Assembly (NCBI GenBank): GCA_016789845.1
Contig: JAEUQA010000013.1
Span: 62,001-126,000 of the forward strand
Direction: 5' to 3'
Source of the DNA: Chromatiales bacterium
Lineage (GTDB): Bacteria > Pseudomonadota > Gammaproteobacteria > Steroidobacterales > GCA-2729495
DNA: 64,000 bases
The notes beneath the pieces were generated by a model. That model ran no database searches. It was given only the letters and a program-made list of their open reading frames with translations, and had not been told where the DNA came from. Numbering within the stretch: the stretch's first letter is position 1; each line of letters opens with the position of its first letter. Shown here piece by piece: positions 60,135-64,000 of this stretch. Made by a program: the position numbers and the translations under genes.

Positions 60135-64000
<3,866 letters not shown>

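Overview
The window is high-GC proteobacterial DNA. Most conserved proteins look gammaproteobacterial or betaproteobacterial, but the species cannot be named from the sequence. Bases 1-7.7 kb read as host chromosome: a HAD phosphatase, the glycogen debranching enzyme GlgX, a dodecin gene destroyed by an internal deletion, a hotdog-fold thioesterase-like protein, a HigB/HigA-like toxin-antitoxin pair, a RIC/YtfE-type di-iron protein, a luciferase-fold oxidoreductase and an exported beta-propeller protein.

At 7808-7852 there is the 3' end of a tRNA-Arg gene (minus strand, CCA-encoded, anticodon loop reading TCG). A full-length tyrosine integrase starts 140 bases further on. This is the usual left end of an integrative element, and the right end is not in the window. 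The next 56 kb looks like one large composite island or ICE. It holds a scar zone with a broken second integrase (9.5-10.8 kb) and a CusCBA-type copper/silver RND pump with satellites (10.9-17.4 kb). It then holds a P2-type cation ATPase, a two-component system and an energy/stress block of glycogen phosphorylase, phosphoketolase, AraC regulator and fatty acid hydroxylase (17.4-29.3 kb), and a low-GC cassette-like methyltransferase with a truncated toxin-antitoxin pair (29.3-30.7 kb). A copper block follows (30.7-41.0 kb: CopD, propeller protein, cytochrome c, CopB, CopA multicopper oxidase, copper P1B ATPase). Next is a complete Tn4371-type conjugation module (41.6-54.0 kb: LysR, DUF2274, TrbI-G-F-L-J-E-D-C-B, CopG-like, TraG, followed by a nuclease lipoprotein). 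The last block is probably for cobalt, nickel or zinc (55.6-64 kb: P1B-4 ATPase, broken CDF transporter, chelatase-like lipoprotein, PII-like protein, CzcA and CzcB).

How the parts work together: the RND pumps and P-type ATPases export metals from periplasm and cytoplasm; CopA, CopB and CopD handle periplasmic copper; and the Trb/TraG system can move the cargo if a relaxase lies outside the window. Two MerR-family-type promoters (38472-38502 and 41024-41054) are present, but no MerR-family gene is in the window.

The most unusual signals are these. (1) A three-copy family of about 90-residue lipoprotein-like proteins I do not recognise, sharing an LSVCRFQH...RGW core, with each copy beside a metal module or recombination scar. 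(2) A lipid-anchored, Met-rich protein with tandem CbiX/SirB chelatase-like halves next to a Co/Zn-type ATPase. (3) A 47-bp promoter element shared by the response-regulator gene and the glycogen phosphorylase gene. (4) An integrase carrying an extra C-terminal domain. (5) A Shine-Dalgarno sequence buried in a perfect hairpin before the RIC gene. Several dead genes (dodecin, CDF transporter, desaturase, integrase, antitoxin) show heavy recombination. No rRNA, CRISPR array or complete tRNA was seen.
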